Shown here one piece after another: positions 1 to 8,543 of a DNA stretch of 64,000 nt. This stretch comes from JACCTI01 sp038237435 (lineage in GTDB: Bacteria > Verrucomicrobiota > Verrucomicrobiia > Chthoniobacterales > UBA10450), in NCBI GenBank assembly GCA_038237435.1, contig JBBRYT010000003.1:124001-188000 (forward strand), written 5' to 3'. Numbering within the stretch: position 1 is the stretch's first letter; every line of letters starts with the position of its first letter. The position numbers and the translations under genes are program-made. Below the pieces are notes generated by a model that was not told the DNA's origin, did not search any database, and saw nothing but the letters and a program-made list of their open reading frames with translations.

Positions 1-621
1 AATGAGCACCCGCCCGTCATTCAGTTTCTCGGCGTGAACGACGACCGAGAGATCGTGCGTACGCTCGAGTTTGATCTCGAGACCGCGCAATAGCGTTTGC
101 TTCATGAGCGGCACCGTCTGTGGATCCGCCGGGTAAACATGCTCCATCAGCACCTCGCCAAAATCGACCGCGTCGGTCAACGTGACCATGCCGGAAGTGA
201 ACAAGTCGTCCGACCCAAGTTCGCGCGCACCGACCAACGTGAAACGGCCGACCACGTACGGAACCAGACCTGCCACTTGCTGATAATTGCGAATGAAATT
301 GCGCGCCAGCTCTGCATTCGTCCTGGCCAGTTCGGCGGAATGCATCGCGCCGTAACGCTCGAACAATTGTTTGGGCGCAAGGAATTCGCCGGGCGGCGCC
401 GCCGTTAATTGGAATCGTTTCGGCTGCTCGATTTTGTGCAGCTTCTTTAAAATACGGTAGCTGTCCGGCCGCTCCGGTTGCGAGAAAATGTAATAGCTGC
501 CGAGCCACGCTCCCATGGCGAGGCCGATCAGCAGCAGAATGGCGATCGTCCAAACGAAGAGATTGGCTTTGCGCCGCGGCCGCGTGTAGGCCTCGTCGTA
601 ACGATGGTAAGCCCGATCCAT
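1..621 (-). CDS. Membrane-anchored protein of unknown function (C-terminus outside window)
   Basis: The frame is open from an ATG at 621 to the window edge, giving 207 codons without a stop. The N-terminus is short and basic (MDRAYHRYDEAYTRPRRK), followed by one hydrophobic segment at about residues 21-46. The rest is a soluble, probably periplasmic region with an Ala/Glu/Arg/Asn-rich helical stretch near residues 95-115. This is the organisation of a type II single-pass membrane protein. I do not recognise the family. The next gene upstream on the same strand is the Fe-S carrier at 654, 32 bp away, so the two may be co-transcribed. Confidence 0.7.
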   Translation of the reverse strand, partial: MDRAYHRYDEAYTRPRRKANLFVWTIAILLLIGLAMGAWLGSYYIFSQPERPDSYRILKKLHKIEQPKRFQLTAAPPGEFLAPKQLFERYGAMHSAELARTNAELARNFIRNYQQVAGLVPYVVGRFTLVGARELGSDDLFTSGMVTLTDAVDFGEVLMEHVYPADPQTVPLMKQTLLRGLEIKLERTHDLSVVVHAEKLNDGRVLI

Positions 622-653
622 CTAGGCGGCTGGCTCTCGCGCCGGTTCCGTCT

Positions 654-989
654 TCACGCCGGGCGCGCCGGTTCGAAAGAAGTGCCGCAACCGCAGGTCC
701 GCGCCGCGTTCGGATTGACGATCTGAAAACCAGCACTCGTTAGACCATCCTGATAATCGAGGGTCGCACCGCGGAGAAGTTGCGCGCTTTCGTCATCGAC
801 GAAAAACTCCATGCCGTCGCGCTCGATCACGGCGTCGCCGGTCTTACGCGCATCAAGCGACATCTCGTATTGTAGTCCCGAGCATCCACCCTTGGCGATC
901 TGGACGCGCAAACCCTTGCTAGCGCTGTCCGGCCGCTCTTGCAGGAGCGATCGGAGTTGGCGCACGGCGTTATCAGTCACGTTGAGCAT
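654..989 (-). CDS. A-type iron-sulfur carrier (HesB/IscA/ErpA family)
   Basis: The 111-residue product has the size and the three conserved cysteines of A-type Fe-S carriers: Cys36 in GGCSGLQY and Cys99/Cys101 in the C-terminal CGCG motif. Proteins of this family hold a [2Fe-2S] or [4Fe-4S] cluster and pass it to apo-enzymes in the cytoplasm. The ATG at 989 was chosen because the family starts just before the first helix; the frame stays open further upstream but that part has no family resemblance. It is divergent from mutL, with a 70 bp gap. Sequence alone does not separate IscA from ErpA. Confidence 0.9.
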   Translation of the reverse strand: MLNVTDNAVRQLRSLLQERPDSASKGLRVQIAKGGCSGLQYEMSLDARKTGDAVIERDGMEFFVDDESAQLLRGATLDYQDGLTSAGFQIVNPNAARTCGCGTSFEPARPA

Positions 990-1059
990 GGCAGGAGGAT
1001 TATCGCGCCACAGAGTTCCGCTCGCAATCGAGAATCGAAAATCTAGATTCGAAAAACGC

Positions 1060-2796
1060 ATGAGCCGCATCCACTTGCTTCCCGACATTCTCGCCAGCCA
1101 GGTGGCCGCGGGAGAAGTGGTCGAGCGGCCGGCTTCAGTGGTGAAGGAGCTGGTCGAGAACAGCGTCGATGCCGGCGCGGGCCGCGTGGAAGTTGTCATT
1201 CGCCGGGGCGGAATTTCGCTGGTGCGAGTGGTCGATGACGGCTGCGGGATGGACCGCGATGATGCGCTGCTCTCGCTGGAGCGACACGCGACGAGCAAGA
1301 TCCGATCGGCGGAAGATTTGGCGGCGATCAGCACTCTGGGTTTTCGGGGCGAAGCGCTGCCCAGCATCGCGAGCGTTTCGCGCTTTCGCCTAACGAGTCG
1401 TGAAGCTGGCGCGACGGCTGGGACGGAGATCGTCGTGGCCGGTGGGAAAATTGAAACCGTACGCGAAGGCGGAGAAGCGCCCGGCACACAAGTCGAAGTG
1501 CGTGCTCTTTTCTACAACCTCCCCGCGCGACGAAAATTTCTTCGCTCGGAAAATACGGAAAGCCGCAATGTCGAACATCAATTGCATCTGCAAGCAATCG
1601 GTCATCCTGAAATCGCCTTTGCCTTTGTGCGGGACGAGCGCGTCATCTTTCAGTTGCCGGCGACAAGCTCATTGCGCGATCGAGCGCGCGATTTGCATGG
1701 AGCGGATTTGGTCGATCGTCTCTTGGAAGTCGAACCGGTCCCCGGCGCGAGAATCGAAGTCAGCGGACTGATCGGCCAGGCAGGACTGAGCCGCCAAACG
1801 CGCGCGCAACAGCTCGTTTTTGTGAATGGGCGCGCGATCGAAAGTCCGGTGATGAATGCGGCTTTGCGCGAAGGCTATCACACCGCGCTGATGAAAGGTC
1901 AGTTTCCGGTGACGTTTCTATTCGTTAGGCTCGATCCGGCCGCAGTGGATGTGAATGTGCATCCGGCGAAACGCGAAGTGCGCTTTCGCGATCCGAACGG
2001 CGTTCGCGAAGCTGTCGTCGCGGCGATTATTCGCACCCTGGAGGGCGGCCGCACGAATTGGCAGGAACAGTTCCGAGCTCCGCCGGCGGAGATTCTTCCT
2101 ACTGGTGACGGTGCGCTGGAACCGCCACTTATTCCTCCGGAAAAACTCGAACCCATTGCACCAGCACTCGTTAGGCAAGAAGACCGCGAGTCGTTCAGAT
2201 CTGAGCCGCGGCCCGATCAACAATTTCAGATCATCGGCGTTTTAAACAAACTTTACGTGCTGATGGAGAACGCGGCCGGGCTTGTTCTGGTCGATCAACA
2301 CGCGGCGCACGAGCGGGTCCTTTTCGAGGAATTACGTCGGCGGATGGAAGATAAGGGCGTGCCTTCGCAACGCCTGCTTTTGCCGCAAACATTTGAATTG
2401 CCACCGCGCGATGCGGAATGGGTCGAGCGAAACGTCGCGACTCTGCAAAAAATGGGAATCGGGATCGAACCGTTCGGTCCGCAGACCTTCAAGATCGACA
2501 GCTTGCCGACTTTTTTTCACGCGCCCGATCCGCTGCGCTTCCTGCACGACGTCATCGACGAATTGCGCAGCGCCACGAACAACAGCTCGGCCTTGCGACT
2601 GGGCGAAGACATGATCGCGAAAACGGTTTGCCGTCACGCGGTCAAAGCGAACGATGTGCTGCGTTTTCCCGAAATAGAAAAATTGATTCGCGACTTGCTC
2701 GAGTGCGAGTTGCCCTACTGTTGCCCGCACGGCCGGCCGACGATGATCCAAATTTCGCACGCCGAATTGGAAAAGAAATTCGGACGGAAAGTCTAA
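1060..2796 (+). CDS. mutL: DNA mismatch repair protein MutL
   Basis: The 578-residue product is a complete MutL. The N-terminal GHKL ATPase shows the Glu/Asn motif (KELVENSVDAGA), DGCGM and GFRGEALPSI. The C-terminal dimerisation/endonuclease domain carries DQHAAHERVLFEE near residue 412 and CPHGRPT near the end. The DQHA(X)2E(X)4E motif marks the nicking MutL type found in bacteria without MutH. The start at 1060 gives the canonical MSRIHLLPD N-terminus; the frame is open upstream to 811 but without similarity. The 3' end overlaps the convergent gene by 4 bp. Two exact copies of the 11-base repeat lie inside the gene. Confidence 0.97.
   Translation: MSRIHLLPDILASQVAAGEVVERPASVVKELVENSVDAGAGRVEVVIRRGGISLVRVVDDGCGMDRDDALLSLERHATSKIRSAEDLAAISTLGFRGEALPSIASVSRFRLTSREAGATAGTEIVVAGGKIETVREGGEAPGTQVEVRALFYNLPARRKFLRSENTESRNVEHQLHLQAIGHPEIAFAFVRDERVIFQLPATSSLRDRARDLHGADLVDRLLEVEPVPGARIEVSGLIGQAGLSRQTRAQQLVFVNGRAIESPVMNAALREGYHTALMKGQFPVTFLFVRLDPAAVDVNVHPAKREVRFRDPNGVREAVVAAIIRTLEGGRTNWQEQFRAPPAEILPTGDGALEPPLIPPEKLEPIAPALVRQEDRESFRSEPRPDQQFQIIGVLNKLYVLMENAAGLVLVDQHAAHERVLFEELRRRMEDKGVPSQRLLLPQTFELPPRDAEWVERNVATLQKMGIGIEPFGPQTFKIDSLPTFFHAPDPLRFLHDVIDELRSATNNSSALRLGEDMIAKTVCRHAVKANDVLRFPEIEKLIRDLLECELPYCCPHGRPTMIQISHAELEKKFGRKV
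1388..1398 (-). repeat. 11-base repeat ACTCGTTAGGC, exact copy
   Basis: Inside mutL; read on the plus strand as GCCTAACGAGT and encoding Leu-Thr-Ser. Confidence 0.9.
2166..2176 (+). repeat. 11-base repeat ACTCGTTAGGC, exact copy
   Basis: Inside mutL in the linker before the C-terminal domain, encoding Leu-Val-Arg. Confidence 0.9.
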
Positions 2797-3560
2797 CGAA
2801 AAAATCCGTCGCGCAGCAGATAATAAAGAAAGAGACTGTTATAGCGCAGGTAACGTCTCGCGAGACGACGCGGCTCGCTCCAGAGGCGGTAAAGCCATTC
2901 CAAACCACGATCTTGCAGCCAGCGGGGCGCTTGTTTCACTTGACCGGCGTGGAAGGCAAAGGCGGCGCCGACGGCAATATAAACGCCGCGCGGCAGACGA
3001 TGTTTGTTGCGCGCGATCCATAGCTCCTGTTTTGGGCATCCAAGACCAACCCAAATATACTGCGCCCGTGAATCGCCAATGGCGCGAATGATTTTCAGAT
3101 CTTCCGCTTCGTCCCATTCACCAAAAGGCGGGACATAAGTTCCGGCAATCTTAAGTGCGGGCATTTGCCTAACGAGTTGTAGCGCGAGCTGATCGAGCAA
3201 TAACTGCGGGCCGCCGAGTAAGAAATGCCTGGCAGCCGGATCGTGGGAGGATGCTTCCAACAAGCGCAGCATAAAAGTCGGACCATAAACGCGATCGCGT
3301 AGTTGCTGCTGGGACGGGAGCGTACGATTCAGGCACCAGACCAGGGGCATCCCGTCCGGCAGGAGAAGATCGAATTTCTCCAACGCGGCACGAAAAGGGG
3401 TCTCGTGACGGGCCAAGGAAACGACATGGGTGTTTGCCGCAGCAACGGCGAAAACGCCATCCGATTCCGACCACTCTCGCGCGATGGCGACTGCCTGTGC
3501 GTAATCCAGAACTGCCAGAGGGCTGCCTAAGATCGGGTGAGTGTGAAGCGAAACTGGCAT
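2793..3560 (-). CDS. WecG/TagA/CpsF-family glycosyltransferase (GT26)
   Basis: The 255-residue protein matches the WecG/TagA family, which transfers an N-acetylmannosamine-type sugar to a lipid-linked acceptor at the inner face of the membrane. The conserved AANTH (Thr44) and LLLPDGMPL (Asp69) motifs are present, as is the C-terminal GLGCPKQE signature. It lies next to the exosortase and EpsI genes and near a large glycan cluster, so a role in exopolysaccharide or surface glycan assembly is likely. The exact sugar cannot be read from sequence. Its end overlaps mutL by 4 bp, convergently. One exact repeat copy is encoded as Leu-Val-Arg. Confidence 0.9.
   Translation of the reverse strand: MPVSLHTHPILGSPLAVLDYAQAVAIAREWSESDGVFAVAAANTHVVSLARHETPFRAALEKFDLLLPDGMPLVWCLNRTLPSQQQLRDRVYGPTFMLRLLEASSHDPAARHFLLGGPQLLLDQLALQLVRQMPALKIAGTYVPPFGEWDEAEDLKIIRAIGDSRAQYIWVGLGCPKQELWIARNKHRLPRGVYIAVGAAFAFHAGQVKQAPRWLQDRGLEWLYRLWSEPRRLARRYLRYNSLFLYYLLRDGFFR
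3167..3177 (-). repeat. 11-base repeat ACTCGTTAGGC, exact copy
   Basis: Inside the WecG/TagA-type gene; encodes Leu-Val-Arg in that gene's frame. Confidence 0.9.
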
Positions 3561-3632
3561 GATAGCCGAAAATAATGCCTAACCATGCCTGCGTTGCGCA
3601 ATCGGTCACGATGTTTTAACCTCTTTGCTCGC

Positions 3633-4592
3633 ATGAGTAACTCCGGGGCCGCGCTCGCCGCCCGCCATACTTTTGATTGGATCAAGCGCAATACGCTCGC
3701 GGCCTTTTTGCTGGCCACGATCGCCGGGACGTTGGTGTATTTTTACGGTTTCCTGCACCTCTACGCCGGTCGTGCCATCGCCAACTGGGCCTGGATTCGT
3801 TATCTGCCTGAATACAACCAGGAACACAGTCGACTCATTCCATTCATTTTCGGTTTTCTAATCTGGTATCACCGGAAAGAACTGGCGGCGGCGCGTAAGG
3901 AAGGCAGCAACTGGGGACTCGCGCTCATCGGCTTCGGGGCATTCTTCTATTTGGTGGCGGCGCGCGCCCTGCAGGCGCGTGTGGCCTTGTTCGCCTTACC
4001 CTTTTTGCTCGCCGGCGTAATCATGTTCATCTGGGGCAAGCAAGTAGCGCGTATTCTCGCTTTCGCCTGTGCATTTCTGGTTTTCCTCATTCCGGCGGCG
4101 GCAATCGAACAAACTAGCTTTCGTTTGCAGTTTTTCATCACCGGCGTTGTGGAAAAACTGAGCGGATTTTTTGGTATCCAGATTTATTCGGTCGGGACGA
4201 CCTTGCGTGCGGTCGATGGCAGCTGGGGATTCGACATTTCCGAAGGGTGCAGTGGCATACGTTCGCTCATCGCCATGACCATGATCACCGCGATTTACGT
4301 TCACATCATGGAAAGGCAGCTTTGGAAAAAGGTCGTTATCTTCAGTCTTTCGGTGGTCTTCGCCGTAATTGGGAACGTGGGACGCATTTTTACTATTATC
4401 ATTCTAGCGCGGCTCGGTTTTCCTACCTTTGCTGGAGGCCTTTATCACGATTGGTCGCCCTTTATCATCTTCCCCTTTGCTTTGGGCGGTATGGTTTTGA
4501 CGAGCAAGTTGCTGAACATGAACGTTCGGAACGTTTCTCGTGAATCGCGGCGTTCGCTTACCAGGCAAGAGAAGGTGACCTATGACTACTAA
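3633..4592 (+). CDS. Exosortase
   Basis: This polytopic membrane protein of 319 residues carries the exosortase catalytic set: Cys206 in SEGCSGIRS, Arg251 in GNVGRIF and His272 in YHDWSP. Exosortases cleave C-terminal PEP-CTERM-type sorting signals and attach the proteins to the envelope, usually in organisms with an exopolysaccharide locus. The ATG at 3633 was preferred over the one at 3585 because the extra 16 residues add nothing family-like. The EpsI gene follows with an 11 bp overlap, the usual exosortase pairing. No obvious PEP-CTERM substrate is encoded in this window. Confidence 0.93.
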   Translation: MSNSGAALAARHTFDWIKRNTLAAFLLATIAGTLVYFYGFLHLYAGRAIANWAWIRYLPEYNQEHSRLIPFIFGFLIWYHRKELAAARKEGSNWGLALIGFGAFFYLVAARALQARVALFALPFLLAGVIMFIWGKQVARILAFACAFLVFLIPAAAIEQTSFRLQFFITGVVEKLSGFFGIQIYSVGTTLRAVDGSWGFDISEGCSGIRSLIAMTMITAIYVHIMERQLWKKVVIFSLSVVFAVIGNVGRIFTIIILARLGFPTFAGGLYHDWSPFIIFPFALGGMVLTSKLLNMNVRNVSRESRRSLTRQEKVTYDY

Positions 4593-5271
4593 GAGGTTAC
4601 TCTTTCTCCAAGGTTTCCTTCTGGTGTCGTTAGGCACGGTCTTCCTACTTCCAAAAGTAGCTGAGTCGACGCCGCAAGGGATTGAGCTGGCCTTACCGGC
4701 AGCTGTTGGCAACTGGCAAGGCGAAGACCAGGAGATCACGCAAAGGGAGCGGGAAATTTTGGCCAAGGATACCTCCTTCGCCCGCAAGCTCTACGTCGAT
4801 GGCACAGGTCGCGGAGTTTTTGTTTCCATTGTCATGTCTGGCCAGGACCTGGATAATAGCATTCATCGGCCGGAAAGGTGTCTGCCTGCACAAGGTTGGA
4901 GTGTGGTTGATTCCCGCCTGGTCAAGGTCCCTACTCGGGGTGGCGGCGCCTTGGAAACAACGCGATTGCATAATGTGCACAAGGCTACCACGACCGACGG
5001 GCAGGTCGTTTCCGTTTACAACCTGAACTACTACTGGTTTGTCGGCTACAACGAGACCACCGCCTCGCACCTCCGCCGCAGTTATCTTGATGTCCGCGAT
5101 CGCGTTCTTTACGGGTATAACCAGCGTTGGGCTTACATCACTATCGCCGCGAATATTCCACCGGGCGAGCTGCGCTTCGGCGAACAAGACACGGATGCGA
5201 TGCTGAAGGACTTCATCCAGGAGTTACTCCCGGAAATTCACCGGCCCGCCGCTAGTGTCGCCACACGGTAA
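4582..5271 (+). CDS. Exosortase-associated EpsI family protein (DUF3485)
   Basis: The 229-residue product has one N-terminal membrane segment (about residues 5-23) and a periplasmic DUF3485-type domain with the typical HRPERCLPAQGW motif. EpsI proteins accompany exosortases either as a fused C-terminal domain or, as here, as a separate gene immediately downstream; they are linked to exopolysaccharide production, but the biochemical role is unknown. The start overlaps the exosortase by 11 bp, so translation is probably coupled. The 3' end overlaps the convergent GT39-like gene by 20 bp. Confidence 0.9.
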   Translation: MTTKRLLFLQGFLLVSLGTVFLLPKVAESTPQGIELALPAAVGNWQGEDQEITQREREILAKDTSFARKLYVDGTGRGVFVSIVMSGQDLDNSIHRPERCLPAQGWSVVDSRLVKVPTRGGGALETTRLHNVHKATTTDGQVVSVYNLNYYWFVGYNETTASHLRRSYLDVRDRVLYGYNQRWAYITIAANIPPGELRFGEQDTDAMLKDFIQELLPEIHRPAASVATR

Positions 5272-6697
5272 AGGCCGGCAAGGTTCGCTCGACGGTAAAT
5301 CGGTTGTCAGACAGGTAAGTAGTAATAGCGTTGTTGGCGTCATAGAGTTCGGGTTTCGACAAAATCACAACATTTGGCGGCGAAAGTTCTCGAAGTTTTG
5401 CCACGGTAGGATTGAGGACCAGACTGATCGACGAGGCTGGTCCCTCAAGCGGTAGCTGATAATACCTCGCACCGGCCGCGTCCGCTGCCCACCAAACGGT
5501 CTCGTTCTGTACGATTGCTTCGCGTGCTTGGACCGCGGCGCCTCGATAATCATCGTTCTTGTGGCGTGGGGCGAAACGAAGGGACAAGGCTGACGCCAGC
5601 CAGAGCAACCAGGTTATTGCAGCGACGATTTGTCTTTTCGAATTCCACATGCGCTCGACCCCGATGGTAACAAGAACAATTATCAGGGGACTTAGCGGAG
5701 TAAAGTGTCGGCCTAACAAGTGGAAATGCGCCACGAAACCGAATATGCCTGTCGCTGTCGCCGCGGTAAGTGCATACAAGGAGGCTGCTATTACTCTAGT
5801 GCGATGAACAGGGTTGCAGACAATGGTTAACGAATGCGCCAATGCTACGGCCAAAACTAATGCGAATGTGAAGATAGGCAGTAGGTATTCGTGGAACGAT
5901 GGGGAGCCGATCTGTCGTATCTGAAGTCGGCCCGGGCCAAATCCCGAAAAACCGAATAGCTCGAAGGCCGCGTAGGCCAGGTTTCGCAAGTCCATTTGGC
6001 CGATAGAACTTCCACGAGCGCCAAACTCGAGCGTCCAGAAGTAAAAGGCGGTAAGCGCGGCCAGTCCTAGCGCCGTGCCGGCCACCCACCAAGTTTCGCC
6101 CGACCGAAGTCTCCATCTTAGGTGCATGACAAGGAAGAGAAGGGCGACGATCGCACTTGCTGCCCATGCCATGCCGAGGAGACTACTGGCGGCGAGGACA
6201 AGAATTCCCGCTAGCGCTAGTTCAAGCCCGCGCGAGTTCTTGCCTGCCCGCGATGGACCCAGCATTGTGTCCAACCCCGAAATGACCAGGCACGAGCCCG
6301 CGTATTGCATGACATAAGGTCGCGCCTCATCAAGGTAGAACCAGAGGAAGGAATTCACTGACGCCATCGCAAGCAGCGGCAAAGGATTAATTCCGCGGCG
6401 TTGGCACAGGCGATAGAGCGAATAATGCCCGACGAAAAGCCAGGGCACATTAGCCAAACGCAGAGCTAGCTCAGAATGGCCCGCTATCTTTTCCCAAAAC
6501 CAAAGGTAGAACATGTAGAGTGGCATTTGCAGGTCAGATCCTTTTTCGCTGGTCAGTAACTGCCACCATGAGCTAACCGATGGCTGCATCGCCTTGAGAG
6601 CGGAATTAGCTTCGTCGATCCAGAGGCTTTCGGGGCTTAGAGCGAGGAGCGGCAGAAAGACGACCAGCCAATAGAAGCTACGACGGCTGAGAGTCAT
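5252..6697 (-). CDS. Membrane glycosyltransferase, GT39/ArnT-like
   Basis: The 481-residue protein has about ten hydrophobic segments. An acidic pair (Asp28-Glu29) follows the first one, in SLWIDEANS. That is the layout of GT-C enzymes such as ArnT and protein mannosyltransferases, which use polyprenyl-phosphate sugars and work on the periplasmic face. A short soluble C-terminal region follows the last membrane segment. A GT2 enzyme resembling polyprenyl-phosphate sugar synthases lies 15 bp upstream on the same strand and could supply the lipid-linked donor. The substrate is not known. Confidence 0.8.
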   Translation of the reverse strand: MTLSRRSFYWLVVFLPLLALSPESLWIDEANSALKAMQPSVSSWWQLLTSEKGSDLQMPLYMFYLWFWEKIAGHSELALRLANVPWLFVGHYSLYRLCQRRGINPLPLLAMASVNSFLWFYLDEARPYVMQYAGSCLVISGLDTMLGPSRAGKNSRGLELALAGILVLAASSLLGMAWAASAIVALLFLVMHLRWRLRSGETWWVAGTALGLAALTAFYFWTLEFGARGSSIGQMDLRNLAYAAFELFGFSGFGPGRLQIRQIGSPSFHEYLLPIFTFALVLAVALAHSLTIVCNPVHRTRVIAASLYALTAATATGIFGFVAHFHLLGRHFTPLSPLIIVLVTIGVERMWNSKRQIVAAITWLLWLASALSLRFAPRHKNDDYRGAAVQAREAIVQNETVWWAADAAGARYYQLPLEGPASSISLVLNPTVAKLRELSPPNVVILSKPELYDANNAITTYLSDNRFTVERTLPAFTVWRH

Positions 6698-6712
6698 CGC
6701 TGATTATCCCGA

Positions 6713-7414
6713 TCAACGGACGTGCTTCACGTCGGTGAGCATTTCCAATCCCATCGTGACAATGCGCTGGAGATTTGTACTCGAGCCGCTTCGTCGCGCG
6801 CGAAAGTGAATTGGAATAACGTGCCAGCGAACGCGGTTCTTCTTGAGCGCGAGCGCCAGCAAAACGTTTTGAAGATCGAGCTCCGGCGGAATGCGTTTGA
6901 GAGAATTGCGCAGAGCTTCGGCTCGGATCAAGCGGTAAGGAACATTTGGGTCGTGCACGTATGCGCCCCCGACACCCCAGAGAAGAAGGCGGCAGCAAAA
7001 GGAGACGAAGACTCGAATCGAGCCGTCATCCCGTGTTCTGCGGTCACCGAAAACACAATCGGCGTTTGCCCGCGCGTTCCAAAGCTTTTGGAAATACCTC
7101 GGGTCGCACTGTCCATCCGAGTCAATCTGAAAAATCCACGACGCCTCCTGCTGGAGGGCGGCTTCGTATCCGACCCGGCAACTACGACCGTGTCCCGAAT
7201 TAGGCTTATCGATAATTTGCAACTCGGGAGCCGATCCAGCTTGAAACTCTTGTAAGATCGAAAGGGTCTTATCCTTAGAACCATCGTTTACCGCTACGAA
7301 AACGAATGCAATCTTGAGGGCACGGAAAGTTTGCAGCCATTCGGTCAGAACCTCTCGAATGTTCGCCTGTTCATTGTAGACGGGCATGACCACGATCAAT
7401 TCGGACGTGGTCAT
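6713..7414 (-). CDS. GT2 glycosyltransferase, polyprenyl-phosphate sugar synthase-like
   Basis: The 233-residue GT-A enzyme opens with LIVVMPVYNEQANI, followed by VNDGSKDKT and the DSDGQCDP metal-binding motif. This is the pattern of dolichyl/polyprenyl-phosphate mannose or glucose synthases, though no C-terminal membrane segments are obvious. The ATG at 7414 was preferred to 7432 because family similarity starts there. It is followed after 15 bp by the GT39-like enzyme, a natural donor/acceptor pair. A one-mismatch copy of the 11-base repeat lies just upstream at 7431-7441, the last one before the long repeat-free stretch. Confidence 0.85.
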   Translation of the reverse strand: MTTSELIVVMPVYNEQANIREVLTEWLQTFRALKIAFVFVAVNDGSKDKTLSILQEFQAGSAPELQIIDKPNSGHGRSCRVGYEAALQQEASWIFQIDSDGQCDPRYFQKLWNARANADCVFGDRRTRDDGSIRVFVSFCCRLLLWGVGGAYVHDPNVPYRLIRAEALRNSLKRIPPELDLQNVLLALALKKNRVRWHVIPIHFRARRSGSSTNLQRIVTMGLEMLTDVKHVR

Positions 7415-7466
7415 CGCCCAGCAGCCAACCACTCGTTAGGTATTGCATTTCTTGCTGTGCTTTTCA

Positions 7467-8456
7467 TTAGAAGCCACCGCCCGGTCGATCATGCCCGTGG
7501 AAGGACTTTAGCCATTCCGCTGTCTGCCCGATCCCTTCTTGCAATGTCCATGGATTTTCGCCCAAGAGTTGAAACGTTGGCTCCATCGGCGTGTTGTAGT
7601 CAGTAGTCATGCTGCGGAGGCGAGAGCTAGTAAGAGGAAAGGTTTTGCCACTAAGATTAACCAGATCTCCGACCAGGGCGATCACGCGCATCGTCCGGCG
7701 TGGCATCACACGCACATCGTGTCCGGTGATCGCGCGCGAAAATCCATTTACCCAATCGTATAAGTTTGCCGGTCGATCACCGAGATAAAGCGTCTTTCCA
7801 TCGACGAGCTCGCGTGGTGTTTCCAAGATCTTTTGTAATTGGTGAATGACATTTTTCACGTAACCGTAAGAGCGTATCACCGGTTGACGTCCAGGATGCA
7901 AATAAAGTCCACTCGCCAGCACTCGCCAGAACTCGCGTCGATACCTTAGGTGCCATGGACCCCAGATGTTGGTCGGTCTGACGATTGTCCAGCAGCTCTC
8001 GAGATTTGCTTGGCGGGTAAGCTTCTCGGTAATGACTTTGCTTTCGCCATAGACCGTTTCGGGAAAATAATCCGTGTCACTTTGGGGCAGTCGGCCGGGC
8101 GCGCAGACGAATTGAGTCGAAGTAATGATTGTTCGTTCGACTGAAGGCGTAGCGTTAATCGCGCTTAAGACATTACTAGTCCCTTCCGTGTTTACGCGAT
8201 AGCCAGCCTCGACCGTCGTGGTCTCATCGCATTCTGCGCGCGCCGCGAGGTGGAGAACGCTATCAGGTCGAAATTCCTGAAAGGCGGCGATGGTTTCGGA
8301 AGCATTTAGAATGTCACCTCGCTGCCAATACTCCCGGTGTACCGGGTTTAGGGGTGGATGGAGCGAATAATTGAGAATAGCATTTCCTCTCTGAGAGAAT
8401 GCTTCCACCGCGTTTGTGCCGATAAAACCGGATCCGCCGGTTACTAGAATTCTCAT
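7467..8456 (-). CDS. NAD-dependent sugar epimerase/dehydratase (extended SDR)
   Basis: The 329-residue protein has the N-terminal Rossmann motif TGGSGFIGT and the catalytic Tyr-x3-Lys in VYGESK, with ITSTQF supplying the serine/threonine position. This is the extended short-chain dehydrogenase layout used by nucleotide-sugar epimerases and dehydratases. The start at 8456 (MRILVTGG) is the family start; 14 additional in-frame codons lie upstream. It is divergent from the GT4 gene at 8544 and belongs with the surrounding glycan genes. The particular sugar nucleotide cannot be assigned. Confidence 0.88.
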   Translation of the reverse strand: MRILVTGGSGFIGTNAVEAFSQRGNAILNYSLHPPLNPVHREYWQRGDILNASETIAAFQEFRPDSVLHLAARAECDETTTVEAGYRVNTEGTSNVLSAINATPSVERTIITSTQFVCAPGRLPQSDTDYFPETVYGESKVITEKLTRQANLESCWTIVRPTNIWGPWHLRYRREFWRVLASGLYLHPGRQPVIRSYGYVKNVIHQLQKILETPRELVDGKTLYLGDRPANLYDWVNGFSRAITGHDVRVMPRRTMRVIALVGDLVNLSGKTFPLTSSRLRSMTTDYNTPMEPTFQLLGENPWTLQEGIGQTAEWLKSFHGHDRPGGGF

Positions 8457-8543
8457 TGTTTGGACGTCGCAAAAATTGGACGAGAATCGTCGCAGCAAAG
8501 CCTAGGATTAAGTCGTGTTAAAAGAGATGGCGGAAAATATTTC

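Noticed and set aside
811..1059. In-frame extension of mutL upstream of 1060
   Set aside because: The extra 83 residues overlap the divergent Fe-S carrier gene and do not resemble MutL, which starts at MSRIHLLPD.
990..1487. N-terminal extension of the A-type carrier frame on the minus strand
   Set aside because: It lies antisense over mutL and has low-complexity Ser/Arg composition; the family begins at 989.
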